Origin: Amycolatopsis sp. GM8
Lineage (GTDB): Bacteria > Actinomycetota > Actinomycetes > Mycobacteriales > Pseudonocardiaceae
Length of the DNA stretch: 64,000 nt
Assembly: GCF_021653975.1 (NCBI RefSeq)
Contig: NZ_JAJKFK010000004.1
Location: 680,936 to 744,935, forward strand
Direction of reading: 5' to 3'
The translations under genes and the position numbers were made by a program. Under the pieces are notes generated by a model. That model had not been told where the DNA came from. It did not search any database and saw only the letters and a program-made list of their open reading frames with translations. Shown here piece after piece: positions 38,035 through 47,498 of this stretch (position 1 is its first letter; each line of letters starts with the position of its first letter).

Positions 38035-39534
38035 ATGCGAGCACCCGCCATCTCCGTCCGCGGAGCCGGAAAGAGCTACAGCGGGGTCTCGGTCCTGCGG
38101 GACATCGACCTGGACATCGCCCCCGGCGAGATCCACAGCCTCGTCGGGGAGAACGGCGCCGGCAAGAGCACGCTGCTGAAGATCCTCGGCGGCGCGATCC
38201 GGGCCGACGCGGGCACGGTCGGCTTCGACGGCGTCCCGGCGACGATCCACAACCCGCGCGACGCGATCCGGCACGGCATCAGCCTCATCTCCCAGGAGGG
38301 CGCGCTGGTGCCGGCCAGAACGGTGCTGGAGAACGTGTTCCTCGCCCGGTGGTCGAACCGGGCGGGGTTCGCCCGCACCCGCGACGACCGCCGCGCGTTC
38401 GACGAACTCCTTGCCAGCACAGGGTTCGTGGTCGACCCGCAGGCGCGGGTGGCCGAACTGCCGACCGGCCTCCAGCAGCAGGTCGAGATCCTCCGGTCGC
38501 TCGCGCGCGGCGCCCGGGTGCTGGCGATGGACGAGCCGACCGCGGTACTGACCGAGCACGAGAAGGAGAACCTGCTCGGCCTGATCCGGCGTCTCGCGGC
38601 CGAGGGCACCACGGTGATCCTCGTTTCGCATTTCCTCGACGAGGTCCTCGGCGTCGCCGACCGGGTCACCGTGCTGCGCGACGGGAACCTCGTGATCAGC
38701 GATGAGGCCGCGAAGCACACGCCGGCGACGCTGGTGCGGCACATGGTCGGGCGGCAGATCGACGTGCCGCATCCCGATCCGCCACCGCTGCCCGCCGACG
38801 CTCCGGTGCGGCTCGCCGCGAAAGGCCTGCGCCGCGGCATGGTCGACGGCATCGACCTGACCGTGCGCGCGGGCGAGATCCTGGGCATCGCGGGTCTCGT
38901 CGGCAGCGGCCGCACCGAGACGCTGCGGCTGTTGTTCGGCGCGGACCGGGCCACCGAAGGCGTCGTCGAGGTCGACGGGAAAGCGCTGTCGAGGCTGACC
39001 CCGCGGCGCGCGATGGCCGCGGGGATCGCCATGGTGCCCGAGTCCCGCAAGGAACAGGGCCTGGTGATGGCCCGTTCGGTCCGGGAGAACGTCGCGCTCG
39101 CGTCGTTGGGCGGGCGCCGGTTCGGGCCGTTCGTGCGCCGGGGCGGTGAGCGTGACGCGGTCGGGCGGGCCTCGGACGCGGTCGACATCCGCGCGGCCGG
39201 GACGGACGCCGCGATCGAGACGCTGTCCGGTGGCAATCAGCAGAAAGCCTTGTTCGCCAAGTGGTTGCTGCGCCGGCCGCGGGTGCTGCTGATCGACGAA
39301 CCGACCCGCGGCGTCGACGTCGCCGCGAAGACCCAGATCCACCAGCTGATCGTCGGGCTGGCCGCCGAGGGGATCGCGGTCGTCGTGGTGTCCTCGGAGA
39401 TCGAGGAGGTGCTCGGGCTCGCCCACCGGGTGCTGGTGCTGCGGCACGGCCGGATCGCCGGCGAGTTCACCCGGGGCGCGCCCCGCGAAGACGTCATCGC
39501 CGTCGCCTTTGGACAGGAAGGAAAACCAGCATGA
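38035..39534 (+). CDS. ABC transporter ATP-binding protein with two ATPase domains (RbsA/MglA type)
   Basis: 499 residues with two fused nucleotide-binding domains. Domain 1 has Walker A VGENGAGKSTLLKI and Walker B VLAMDEPTAVLT. Domain 2 has the degenerate Walker A GLVGSGRTETLRLL, signature LSGGNQQKALFAKWLL and Walker B VLLIDEPTRGVD. This arrangement is typical of CUT2-class importers. The signature of domain 1 is changed (ELPTGLQQQVEI), a known feature of the class. The ATG is 4 nt after the binding-protein gene and its end overlaps the permease gene by 4 nt. Confidence 0.94.
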   Translation: MRAPAISVRGAGKSYSGVSVLRDIDLDIAPGEIHSLVGENGAGKSTLLKILGGAIRADAGTVGFDGVPATIHNPRDAIRHGISLISQEGALVPARTVLENVFLARWSNRAGFARTRDDRRAFDELLASTGFVVDPQARVAELPTGLQQQVEILRSLARGARVLAMDEPTAVLTEHEKENLLGLIRRLAAEGTTVILVSHFLDEVLGVADRVTVLRDGNLVISDEAAKHTPATLVRHMVGRQIDVPHPDPPPLPADAPVRLAAKGLRRGMVDGIDLTVRAGEILGIAGLVGSGRTETLRLLFGADRATEGVVEVDGKALSRLTPRRAMAAGIAMVPESRKEQGLVMARSVRENVALASLGGRRFGPFVRRGGERDAVGRASDAVDIRAAGTDAAIETLSGGNQQKALFAKWLLRRPRVLLIDEPTRGVDVAAKTQIHQLIVGLAAEGIAVVVVSSEIEEVLGLAHRVLVLRHGRIAGEFTRGAPREDVIAVAFGQEGKPA

Positions 39535-40526
39535 GTGTGAGCACGGCACCCGAGACCGCGAGCAGGACCGCCGGGACCAGAGCCGTGCGGCGCGGCGCGC
39601 GGGTGCGCGACTACGGGATCCTGGTCGCGCTGCTCGCCATCGTGCTCGCGCTTTCCTTGAGCACCAGCACGTTCCTGAGCACCTCGAACATGATCAACCT
39701 GCTCGACCAGTGCTCGGTCGTGGGCCTGCTCGCGGCCGGCGCGACCGTGTGCATCATGAGCGGCGTCTTCGACCTCACCGCGAGCGCGTCGCTCGCGGTG
39801 TCGGCGATAGTCGGTGTCCAGGTCGGGCGGCAGCTCGGGGTGTTGCCCGGGTTCGCCGCGGCGATCGTCGCCGGGGCGCTGCTCGGGCTCGTCACCGGCA
39901 CCATCGTGGTCCGCAGCGGCGTGCACTCGTTCATCGCGACACTCGCGACCAGCATCATCTACCGCGGCCTCGCGGTGATCGTCACCGCCGGGTCGATCGT
40001 CTACCCGCTGGCGAGCCAGCAGGCGGACTTCGGCATGCTGACCTGGCCGTCGATCGGCGGGCTCACCTCGGCGACGATCGTGTTCGTCGTGGTGGTCGGC
40101 GCGATCTGGGTGCTGATCTCGGCCACCACGTTCGGCCGCCGCGTCTACGCGGTGGGCGGAAACGCCGAAGCCGCAAGGCTTTCCGGCATCCGAGTCGGCC
40201 AGGTCCAGATCGCGGCGTACGTGGTGAGCGGGATCTGCTCGGCGCTCGCCGGGCTGATCCTGGCCTCGCGCGCGGGGTCGGCGCAGTCGAGCATGGCCAC
40301 CGGCATGGAGCTGTCCGCGATCGCCGCCGCGGTCATCGGCGGCACCAGCATCCTCGGCGGCGAGGGCGCGATCTGGCGCGGCGCGGTCGGCGCGCTGCTG
40401 CTGACGCTCATCGGCAACGGCTTCAACCTGCTCGGCTGGGACACCATCTACCAGCAGGTCGTGCAGGGCATCCTGATCCTGCTCGCCGTCGCCGTCGACC
40501 GTTACCTGCGGAAAAGGAGCAGGTAG
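39531..40526 (+). CDS. ABC transporter permease (ribose/CUT2 type)
   Basis: 331 residues with about eight to ten hydrophobic helices. The family segment GRRVYAVGGNAEAARLSGIRV (the cytoplasmic coupling loop contacting the ATPase) precedes an ILGGEGAIWRGAVGALLL helix. A charged N-terminal tail precedes the first helix (DYGILVALLAIVLALSLS). It forms the membrane channel, probably as a homodimer, with the ATPase and binding protein upstream. The ATG at 39531 overlaps the ATPase stop, so these three genes form a complete importer. Confidence 0.93.
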   Translation: MSVSTAPETASRTAGTRAVRRGARVRDYGILVALLAIVLALSLSTSTFLSTSNMINLLDQCSVVGLLAAGATVCIMSGVFDLTASASLAVSAIVGVQVGRQLGVLPGFAAAIVAGALLGLVTGTIVVRSGVHSFIATLATSIIYRGLAVIVTAGSIVYPLASQQADFGMLTWPSIGGLTSATIVFVVVVGAIWVLISATTFGRRVYAVGGNAEAARLSGIRVGQVQIAAYVVSGICSALAGLILASRAGSAQSSMATGMELSAIAAAVIGGTSILGGEGAIWRGAVGALLLTLIGNGFNLLGWDTIYQQVVQGILILLAVAVDRYLRKRSR

Positions 40527-40535
40527 CCTTCGCGA

Positions 40536-41744
40536 ATGGCGGTCCGGATCGGCGTGAGCCTCGGCCCGGGACGGTCCCGCGCGGCGGCCGTCCGGGACCG
40601 CGCCGTGCTGGCCATCGCCACCGGGACCGACCCGGCGAAGCTGCTCGCCGAGATCGTCCGCGCCGGTCCCGAACCGCCGCGCGGCATCGTGCTCGACCTG
40701 AGCGGGCTGCTGGCCGACCGGGTGCTGAACCGGCACGACGAGCTCGCCCCGGTGGTGACGATCCGCGTCGTGCCCCGCGCGGCGAGCGATCCCGCGCTGG
40801 CCCGGCATCCGGACGACGTGATCGAGCGGCTCGTCGCCCACCGGCACACCGTGCCCGGCGGCCACGACCTGTTCGGGAACGAGCTGCGCCCGCTCGACCG
40901 TGCCACGCTTCGCCTGGTGTGCAAGGAAATCGAGCAGGGCCCGGCGCGCGACATCGCGATCGTGGCGGCCGGCTCGCCCGCCCAGCCGCGCCACGAGCGC
41001 GAGGTCGCGGACGCGCTGCAGTCGGCGATGCCGGACGCGCGGATCTCCGCCGCCCACGAGTTCGGCGGCCACGGGCTCGCCGCCCGCGAGGCGACGGTCG
41101 TGCTGAACGCCGCGCTGGCGGGCGCCGCCGGGCGGATCCTCGACGCGTGCGAAAGGGGCGCCCGCGGTATCCCGTTCCAGGTCTCGCGCGGCGACGGCGG
41201 CTGGGTCAGCCCCGCCCGGCTGCGCACGCTGCCGGTGCTCGGTATCGGCGCCGCCGGTGCGCTGCGGCTGCAGGGCGCGGCGCACCTGGCCGGTGCCGGG
41301 GACTGCCGGGTGCTGCTGGACTCCGGCCCGCACCCGATGGTCGGGGACGTGCGGCACGGCCTCGCCGTGGTCCGCCCGCAGGCGGTCGCCGGGCTCGGCA
41401 CCGTGCTGGTCACCCCGACCGCCACACTGACCCGCGCGGACACCTCCCGCGTCGGCGATGTCGCGCTGGTGAAGGCCGATGACGACGCGGGCGAGCTCAC
41501 CTGCGTCGGCGCCGCGGCCAGCCGCCCGACGGCGTGGCTGGACGAGATCGCGTTCATCGAGTCGACCGCCGAACTGGAGCGCGTCCGCCGTGACGCACAG
41601 GCCCGCGCGACGGCGATCGCGACCGCCAACGGCGCCACACCGGGCAGCGCGGCCGTCGTCGAAGTGTCCACAGTGGCCGTCCCGTACAGCCCGTCGGGCA
41701 CCGTGCGGGTGCGCGTGCGCGTCGCGGGGGAGGCCGAAGCATGA
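40536..41744 (+). CDS. Degenerate HyuA-like (hydantoinase/oxoprolinase N-terminal-like) protein
   Basis: 402 residues. The order of blocks follows HyuA: a first strand IGVSLGPGRSRAAAV where DVGGTxTD is expected, the central AHEFGGHGLAAREATVVLNAAL (compare SHEIGxxGLLxREN-x-TILNA), then VSRGDGGWVSPARL and CRVLLDSGPHPMVGDV in place of the second VDVGGTTTDV. Both phosphate-binding loops have lost their Gly-Gly-Thr core, so ATP hydrolysis is doubtful. It begins 9 nt after the permease and overlaps the DUF917 gene by 4 nt; HyuA-like/DUF917 gene pairs are known. It probably acts with the DUF917 protein; the function is not established. Confidence 0.7.
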   Translation: MAVRIGVSLGPGRSRAAAVRDRAVLAIATGTDPAKLLAEIVRAGPEPPRGIVLDLSGLLADRVLNRHDELAPVVTIRVVPRAASDPALARHPDDVIERLVAHRHTVPGGHDLFGNELRPLDRATLRLVCKEIEQGPARDIAIVAAGSPAQPRHEREVADALQSAMPDARISAAHEFGGHGLAAREATVVLNAALAGAAGRILDACERGARGIPFQVSRGDGGWVSPARLRTLPVLGIGAAGALRLQGAAHLAGAGDCRVLLDSGPHPMVGDVRHGLAVVRPQAVAGLGTVLVTPTATLTRADTSRVGDVALVKADDDAGELTCVGAAASRPTAWLDEIAFIESTAELERVRRDAQARATAIATANGATPGSAAVVEVSTVAVPYSPSGTVRVRVRVAGEAEA

Positions 41745-42841
41745 CCACCCGCTACATCGGTGCCGCCACGACGATCCGCGCCGACGACGTGCCCGCGCTC
41801 TACGAGGGCGGCAAGTTCTACTCACCGGCCGTCGCGCCGGAGCGGACCACCTTGCTGTCGTGGACGGAGAGCCTGCTCGAGCGCAACGGGCCCGTCACCC
41901 TCGTGCGGCCCGACGCGGTCGCCCCGGAGACCCGCTGCGTCGCGATCTGCGTGATCGGTTCCGGGGCCGCGCTGGCGGACCTGCCGCCCTCAGGCGACGA
42001 GTTCGCGCTCGCCGTGCGCGAGCTGGAACGCCTGACGCGGCACCGGTTCGACGCCGTGTACCCGCTGGCCGCCGCGACGGTCAGCGGGATCGCGCCGCTG
42101 GCCGCGGCGTCCCAGCTGGACGTGCCGCTGATCGACGCGGACGGGATGGGCCGCACCTTCGCGCTGATCCACCACACCGCGATGCACCTGGGCGGGCTCT
42201 CCCCCACCCCGCTGGTGATCCGCGGCGTCACCGGGGAGAACGTCGCGATCACCGTGCCCGGCCCCGCCCGCGCCGACACCCTACTCCGGTCCAATGTGGA
42301 CGTTCTCGGCGGCTGGGCGGCGCTCGCCGCGTATCCCACGACCGCCGGTGACCTGCGCCGGGCCGCGCTCACCGGCACGGTGTCCCGGCTGATCAACGTG
42401 GGCCGGCTGCTGCTGGAGTCGAGCGATCCCGACGTGCTGGTGGCCCGGCTCGCCGCGGTCACCGGCTGCCGCCGGATCGGCCGCGGCCGGATCGTCGAGC
42501 TGGAACACCTCAGCCGCCCCACGGACTTCACGATCCCCACCCACCCGTCCAGCGTGGTGATCGACGAGATCGGCGGGCAGGGCCGGCAGCTGCGGCTGGA
42601 ACTGCGCAGCGAGGTGGTAGCGGTGTTCGCCGACGGGGCGCTGGCCGCGGCCGCGCCGGACCTGATCTGCCTCGTCGACGTGCTGCACGGCGAGGTGTCC
42701 ACATTGGACAGCCTGGAGCCGGGCGACCTGGTGGACGTGCTGGTGATGCCGGCGGACGCGGTCTGGTACTCGGCCGAGGGGCTGGCCATGGTGGGCCCGG
42801 CGTCGCACGGTATCCCGCTCGAGCACCCGAGGCACCGATGA
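41741..42841 (+). CDS. DUF917 family protein (S-methyl thiohydantoin desulfurase-like)
   Basis: 366 residues of the DUF917 family, named after enzymes acting on S-methyl thiohydantoins. Family segments are FDAVYPLAAATVSGIAPLAA, DVPLIDADGMGRTFALIHHT with the conserved Asp and His residues, and the C-terminal PDLICLVDVLHGEVSTLDSL. The N-terminal part is less conserved. It overlaps its neighbours on both sides by 4 nt. With the importer and the HyuA-like protein it points to chemistry on an imported hydantoin-type ring; the actual substrate is an inference. Confidence 0.84.
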   Translation: MTTRYIGAATTIRADDVPALYEGGKFYSPAVAPERTTLLSWTESLLERNGPVTLVRPDAVAPETRCVAICVIGSGAALADLPPSGDEFALAVRELERLTRHRFDAVYPLAAATVSGIAPLAAASQLDVPLIDADGMGRTFALIHHTAMHLGGLSPTPLVIRGVTGENVAITVPGPARADTLLRSNVDVLGGWAALAAYPTTAGDLRRAALTGTVSRLINVGRLLLESSDPDVLVARLAAVTGCRRIGRGRIVELEHLSRPTDFTIPTHPSSVVIDEIGGQGRQLRLELRSEVVAVFADGALAAAAPDLICLVDVLHGEVSTLDSLEPGDLVDVLVMPADAVWYSAEGLAMVGPASHGIPLEHPRHR

Positions 42842-44361
42842 GTAAACAACCGTTGGCGCCGCTGGATCTCGCGGAGCTCCTGCGCGTCGAACCGCTCTCG
42901 CGGGCCAGCGCCGTGCACCTGCCGGACCCCGCCCGCCACGTGCACGAGGTGGTGCTCGCCGAGACCTTCGACCGGCTGCACCACGCCGCGCCGCATTCGC
43001 TGGTGGTGCTGCACCACGAGGCCGCGACCGGCGGCTGGGCGCTGGCCGCGGCGCTGCACGCCGGCTGGGAGCGCAACGTCTCCGCGATCGTGGTGCCCCG
43101 GCCCGCGATGAGCTCGTCGAGCGCGGTGCTGGCCGAACGGCTGGGCATCGCGCTGCTGGTGATCGAAGACGAGCCGGTCGACGTCGCGCTCACGCTCGCC
43201 GGCCAGGTCAGCGCCCCGCAGGCGGCCCGCGCGCTGCGGGTCGCGCTGTGCGCCGAACGGCTCGCCGAGCAGTCGAGCATCCGCGGCGTGCTGGGCGTGC
43301 TGAACAGCGAACTGGCCCCGGTGCCGGTCGCGCTGACGGTCGGCGGCACGGTCACGGCGGGGCGTGCGGCGGGTGCGGCGGAGAAACCCGGCGGTACCAC
43401 GGTGTGCGTCGAGATCAACGCCGCCGGGCGGCCGTGGGCCGAGCTGGTGGCGGCGGTGCCGGCGAAGAACACCGCCGCGGCCGGGCATGTCGAGTCGGTG
43501 CTGCGGCTGGCCCGGCTGCCGCTGCTCGCCGCGTGGGCGCAGACCCGGGTGCACAGCTCCGCCCAGGCGGCACGGGAACAAGCGGCGTTCGGCCTGCTGC
43601 GGCGCCTGGTGGCCGAACCGGCGGCCGCGGCCGAGCCCGCCGACGTCGAAGTGCCGCCGTGGACCGGCGAACTGGGCTGGCGGGTCGAGGGCCGCAACCG
43701 CGCGGTGTGGATCTCGCCGCTGACCGCCACGGACGGCGCCCCGGCCGAGGAGCTGACCCAGCTGGTCCGCGCGGCGTGGCAGCGGCACCGGCCGGACTGG
43801 CCGCTGGTCGCCGACTCGGACGGCTGGATCTCGTGGCAGAACCTCCCCGACAGCACCGAAAACAACGACGAGGCGGGCATGCGGCGGGCGCTCGGCGCGG
43901 TGACCCACGCGGCCGAAAGTCACGCGCTGGTGCTCGGCGTCGGCGACGCACACCGTGGCGTCCCCGGCCTGATGAGGTCGGTCACCGAGGCGCGGCTGGC
44001 CGCGCACGTCGCCCGCGACGGCGGTCCCGGTTCGGTGCAGTGGTTCGACCAGGTCGGCGCCCGCGCCGCGCTCGCCTGGCTGCCGCGCGGGCAGATCGCC
44101 GAGGTCGCCGACCTGTGCCTGGCCGGCCTGATGGCCGCCCGGGACCGCGAGGCACTCGTCGACACCGTGCTGGCGGTGCTCGACTGCGGCGGTTCGCTGA
44201 GCCAGGCCTCGGCGCGGCTCGGGGTGCACCGCAACACCGTGCTGTCCCGCGTCGCCCGCGCGAAGGAGCTCGGCCTGGTGTTCGACGACCCGGCGCGGAG
44301 GCTCGCGCTGCACGTGCTCTGCTACTCGCTCGCGTCGGTCTGGTTGCCCGGACGGTCCTGA
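42838..44361 (+). CDS. PucR-type transcriptional regulator
   Basis: 507 residues. The C-terminal PucR HTH (PF13556 type) reads DTVLAVLDCGGSLSQASARLG, then VHRNTVLSRVARAKELGLVFDD. The N-terminal ~170 residues are a PucR-like ligand domain (VVLHHEAATGGWALAAAL, AVLAERLGIALLVIED), with a GGDEF-like middle region. Such regulators respond to purine-degradation or similar metabolites. It is the last gene of the operon (ATGA overlap) and probably controls both divergent operons and perhaps the second hyuAB pair, which share a palindromic motif. Confidence 0.88.
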   Translation: MSKQPLAPLDLAELLRVEPLSRASAVHLPDPARHVHEVVLAETFDRLHHAAPHSLVVLHHEAATGGWALAAALHAGWERNVSAIVVPRPAMSSSSAVLAERLGIALLVIEDEPVDVALTLAGQVSAPQAARALRVALCAERLAEQSSIRGVLGVLNSELAPVPVALTVGGTVTAGRAAGAAEKPGGTTVCVEINAAGRPWAELVAAVPAKNTAAAGHVESVLRLARLPLLAAWAQTRVHSSAQAAREQAAFGLLRRLVAEPAAAAEPADVEVPPWTGELGWRVEGRNRAVWISPLTATDGAPAEELTQLVRAAWQRHRPDWPLVADSDGWISWQNLPDSTENNDEAGMRRALGAVTHAAESHALVLGVGDAHRGVPGLMRSVTEARLAAHVARDGGPGSVQWFDQVGARAALAWLPRGQIAEVADLCLAGLMAARDREALVDTVLAVLDCGGSLSQASARLGVHRNTVLSRVARAKELGLVFDDPARRLALHVLCYSLASVWLPGRS

Positions 44362-44463
44362 GTTGTTTCCCGTTGGGGCAGAAGAGTTTTTCTACTTCTG
44401 GTGGTTGGAAACTTCTTGCCTCACCCTGTCAAGGTCTCCCTTCGGATGAACAAGAACGTGAAG

Positions 44464-44493
44464 TTGACTCACAGTTGCCGACCCGATTAATCT
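44464..44493 (+). promoter_or_regulatory. Promoter for the conservon operon
   Basis: TTGACT (44464-44469) and TAATCT (44488-44493) are spaced by 18 nt, a good housekeeping-type promoter. It lies in a locally AT-richer 234-nt gap with no gene, about 100 nt before the proposed cvnA start, which leaves a leader of roughly 95 nt. Confidence 0.6.
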
Positions 44494-44595
44494 GCGCAGG
44501 CGCTGCAGGAGCCACCTGGCTTGACCGCGCCACCTTTCACCTAGGTGCGGGGGCCCTGGCCAGTCACAACGAGTGCGGGAAGGCCCTCAGGAGCC

Positions 44596-47088
44596 TTGAA
44601 GAAGAATTCCGGGACACGTGACCGACGTGCTTCGATCCGGACGAGGGTGCTTGCGATCGCCTTCGTGCCCAGCATCGCGCTGTTGCTGGCCGGCGTAGCA
44701 CTGGCGGGATATCTGCTTTACACCGCGATCGCGGCGCGTTCGTTCATCACCAAGGTGCACGACTCCGCGCCCATCGCGGTCCAGTTCTTCGCCTCGGTGC
44801 AGCAGGAACGTCAGCTCACCCTGACCGACCTCGCGACGCGCGGGTCGCTGCAGGCGCAGCTGGCACAGGTGCGCACGAAGACCGACGCCACCGGCGCGGG
44901 CCAGGCGCAGAACCTGGCCGGCCTCTACGACCAGGCGCCCGCCCGCGTGCAGGTGAGCATCCAGAAGACCGCGGCACAGCTGGCGGCGCTGCCCGCGTTC
45001 CGGGCCAGGGTCGACGCCGGCCAGGTTTCCCTGCTGGAGGCGTACGCCTTCTACAACCAGATCCTGGACACCTACACCGACGGCCTGCTGGGCGTCGCCG
45101 AAGGCACGCCGAGCGCGCAGAGCGCGTACCTGCGCGCGACCGCGATGCCGCTGTTCGCGGCCGCCGACCAGATGGCCCGCAGTGTCGCGCTCGCCTCCGG
45201 CGGGATCGCGCACGGCGGCCTGAACCCCGACGAGTTCAACGCGTTCATCGGGAACGTCGGCGCCTACCACACCGGGTTCGACAGCCAGGTGCCCGAGATG
45301 ATCCCGTCGGTGGCGCAGGCGTACAACGCGCTCAAGGCGAGCCCCGCCTGGGCCGCGGTGACCAGCGTCGAGCAGTCGGTGCTGAACGGGAACCACACCA
45401 CGCTGCCGCCGGGCATCACCCCGCAGCAGTGGCAGGCCAGCGCGACGCAGGTCGCCGGCTCGCTGATCAACCTCTACATCCAGCAGAGCACCAACGCCAC
45501 CAACATCGAGATCGACACCGGTAACCGGGACCTGATCACCGCGATCGCGGCCGGTGCGGCGGCGATCGTGCTCGCGGTCATCGTGACGATCGTCGCGTGG
45601 CGGATGTCCAGCAGGCTCGTGCGGCGGCTCACCCGGCTGCGCGAGGAGACCCTGGAGATGGCCGAGGTCCGGCTGCCCCGGCTGGTCGACCGGGTACGGA
45701 ACGGCGAGGACGTCGACCTCGAGCGCGACATGTCCACCCTGGACCACGGCACTGACGAGATCGGCCAGGTCGCCGACGCGTTCAACAAGGCGCAGCAAAC
45801 CGCCGTCGCGGCCGCGGTGGACGAGGCGAAGACCCGTGAGGGCACCAGCAAGGTGTTCCTCAACATCGCCCACCGCAGCCAGGTGCTGGTGCACCGGCAG
45901 CTCAAGGCGCTCGACGAGGCCGAGCGCAAGCAGGAGGACCCCGACCAGCTGGACCTGCTGTTCAAGCTCGACCACCTGTCCACCCGCGCCCGCCGCAACG
46001 CGGAGAACCTGATCATCCTCGGCGGCGAGCGGCCCGGCCGCCAGTGGCGCAACCCGGTGGCGCTGGCCGACCTCATCCGCGGCGCGACCGCCGAAACCGA
46101 GGACTACGCGCGGGTCAACGTCGGCAAGATGCCCGGGCTCGCCGTCAACGGCCCGGTCGTCGCCGACCTCATCCACTTGCTCGCCGAGCTGATCGACAAC
46201 GCCACGTCGTTCTCGCCGCCGCAGTCGCGCGTCGAGGTATGGGGCGATGTCGTCGGGCGCGGCGTGGTGCTGGAGATCGAGGACCAGGGCGTCGGCATGG
46301 AGCCCGAGCAGAGCGAAGAGGTCAACGGGATGCTCGCCGACCCGCCGGACTTCAGCGTGATGGCGCTGTCGCACGAGCCGCGCCTGGGCCTGTTCGTGGT
46401 GGCACAGCTGGCTTCCCGGCACGGCATCTCGGTCACGCTGCGGGACTCGGCCTACGGCGGCACCCGCGCGATCGTGCTGGTCCGGTCCGAGCTGCTGACC
46501 CCGGTTCCGCTGGCCGAGGAGCCGGAGCCGGTGTCCCCGCACGCGCCGGTGCCGGCCCAGCAGGGACCAGGTAACCACCAGGGCCCGCCGCAGGCCGGTA
46601 ACCACCCGAGCCTGCCGACCCGGCGCTCCCAGCCGGTACCGCCGCCCGAGGACACGCAACGGCACAATGGGACGCTCAGCCCGCCCGAGCCGGGCGGCAC
46701 GCCCATCGACCTGTTCCGTCCCCAGCGGGAGCCCATGCCACCCCAGCAGCCGCAACAGCCACCGCAGCATTCGCAGCCGCCCCGCCCGCCGCGGCAGAAC
46801 CGCCCGCCGGCGGACAACCGGCCGCACGACACCCGGTCGCCGCAACCGCCCGGCCCGCTGTCGCCGGACCGGCCCCAGCTGCCCCGGCGGCGACGCCAGC
46901 AGAACCTGGCGCCGCAACTGCGTTCCGAAGAGACACCCGCCGGCTACCCGCCGGCGGACACCACGATGGAGCCAAGGGACGACCCAGACCAAGCCCGTAG
47001 CCGGCTCGCCTCGTTCCAGCAGGGAACCCGGCGTGCCCGCAGCCAGGACCCCGCCGCCACCGACTTCTTTGGAGAGCACAGACGATGA
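44596..47088 (+). CDS. cvnA: Conservon histidine-kinase-like membrane protein CvnA (NIT-HAMP-HATPase)
   Basis: About 830 residues. There is a membrane helix at ~18-40, an extracytoplasmic nitrate/nitrite-sensing-like (NIT) region to ~310, a second helix (AIAAGAAAIVLAVIVTIVAW), a HAMP-like linker and a HATPase domain (LAELIDNATSFSPPQSRVEV, VLEIEDQGVGM). A long proline/glutamine-rich tail follows from ~630. No typical H-box is seen, as in other CvnA proteins. The start is uncertain: TTG 44596 (AGGAG very close) or GTG 44545. It is thought to sense at the membrane and to assemble with CvnB, CvnC and CvnD like a eukaryotic G-protein-coupled complex. Confidence 0.92.
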   Translation: MKKNSGTRDRRASIRTRVLAIAFVPSIALLLAGVALAGYLLYTAIAARSFITKVHDSAPIAVQFFASVQQERQLTLTDLATRGSLQAQLAQVRTKTDATGAGQAQNLAGLYDQAPARVQVSIQKTAAQLAALPAFRARVDAGQVSLLEAYAFYNQILDTYTDGLLGVAEGTPSAQSAYLRATAMPLFAAADQMARSVALASGGIAHGGLNPDEFNAFIGNVGAYHTGFDSQVPEMIPSVAQAYNALKASPAWAAVTSVEQSVLNGNHTTLPPGITPQQWQASATQVAGSLINLYIQQSTNATNIEIDTGNRDLITAIAAGAAAIVLAVIVTIVAWRMSSRLVRRLTRLREETLEMAEVRLPRLVDRVRNGEDVDLERDMSTLDHGTDEIGQVADAFNKAQQTAVAAAVDEAKTREGTSKVFLNIAHRSQVLVHRQLKALDEAERKQEDPDQLDLLFKLDHLSTRARRNAENLIILGGERPGRQWRNPVALADLIRGATAETEDYARVNVGKMPGLAVNGPVVADLIHLLAELIDNATSFSPPQSRVEVWGDVVGRGVVLEIEDQGVGMEPEQSEEVNGMLADPPDFSVMALSHEPRLGLFVVAQLASRHGISVTLRDSAYGGTRAIVLVRSELLTPVPLAEEPEPVSPHAPVPAQQGPGNHQGPPQAGNHPSLPTRRSQPVPPPEDTQRHNGTLSPPEPGGTPIDLFRPQREPMPPQQPQQPPQHSQPPRPPRQNRPPADNRPHDTRSPQPPGPLSPDRPQLPRRRRQQNLAPQLRSEETPAGYPPADTTMEPRDDPDQARSRLASFQQGTRRARSQDPAATDFFGEHRR

Positions 47089-47498
47089 CCAATCCGGGTA
47101 TCAACGAGCTGGACTGGTTGCTCGACGATCTGCTGCAGCAGGTCAACGGCGCGGACCGGGCCGTGGTGCTGTCCGCGGACGGGCTGCTCGTCGGCCGGTC
47201 CACCAACCTGACCGAGGAGGACGGCGAGCACCTGTCGGCCGTCGCCTCCGCGTTCCAGAGCCTGGCCAAGGGCACCGGGCGCCACTTCGGCGGCGGCCAG
47301 GTCCGCCAGACCGTGGTGGAGATGGACCACGCGTTCCTCTTCGTCACCGCGGCCGGGTACGGCGCCTGCCTGGCCCTGCTCACCAGCGAGGAGGCCGACA
47401 TGGGGCTGGTCGCGTACGCGATGAACATGATGGTGAAGCGCGTCGGCACGGTGCTCAGCACGGCACCGCGCGTCGAGCACGCCGGTGGTCACGCATGA
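47085..47498 (+). CDS. cvnB: Roadblock/LC7 domain protein CvnB
   Basis: 137 residues forming one roadblock/LC7 domain: INELDWLLDDLLQQVNGADR, AVVLSADGLLVGRSTNL, a middle helix and VEMDHAFLFVTAAGYGACLAL. In conservons it associates with the GTPase CvnD and may act as its GTPase-activating or scaffolding subunit. It overlaps cvnA by 4 nt and cvnC by 14 nt. Length and order are standard. Confidence 0.95.
   Translation: MTNPGINELDWLLDDLLQQVNGADRAVVLSADGLLVGRSTNLTEEDGEHLSAVASAFQSLAKGTGRHFGGGQVRQTVVEMDHAFLFVTAAGYGACLALLTSEEADMGLVAYAMNMMVKRVGTVLSTAPRVEHAGGHA

Noticed and set aside
36970-39549. 859-codon minus-strand frame opposite the ABC transporter genes
   Set aside because: Antisense shadow of the binding-protein and ATPase genes, which carry lipobox, Walker and signature motifs.
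44379-44400. CAGAAG/CTTCTG hairpin after the PucR gene as a terminator
   Set aside because: The stem is only 6 bp with a 10-nt loop and no T-tract after it; support is too weak to list.
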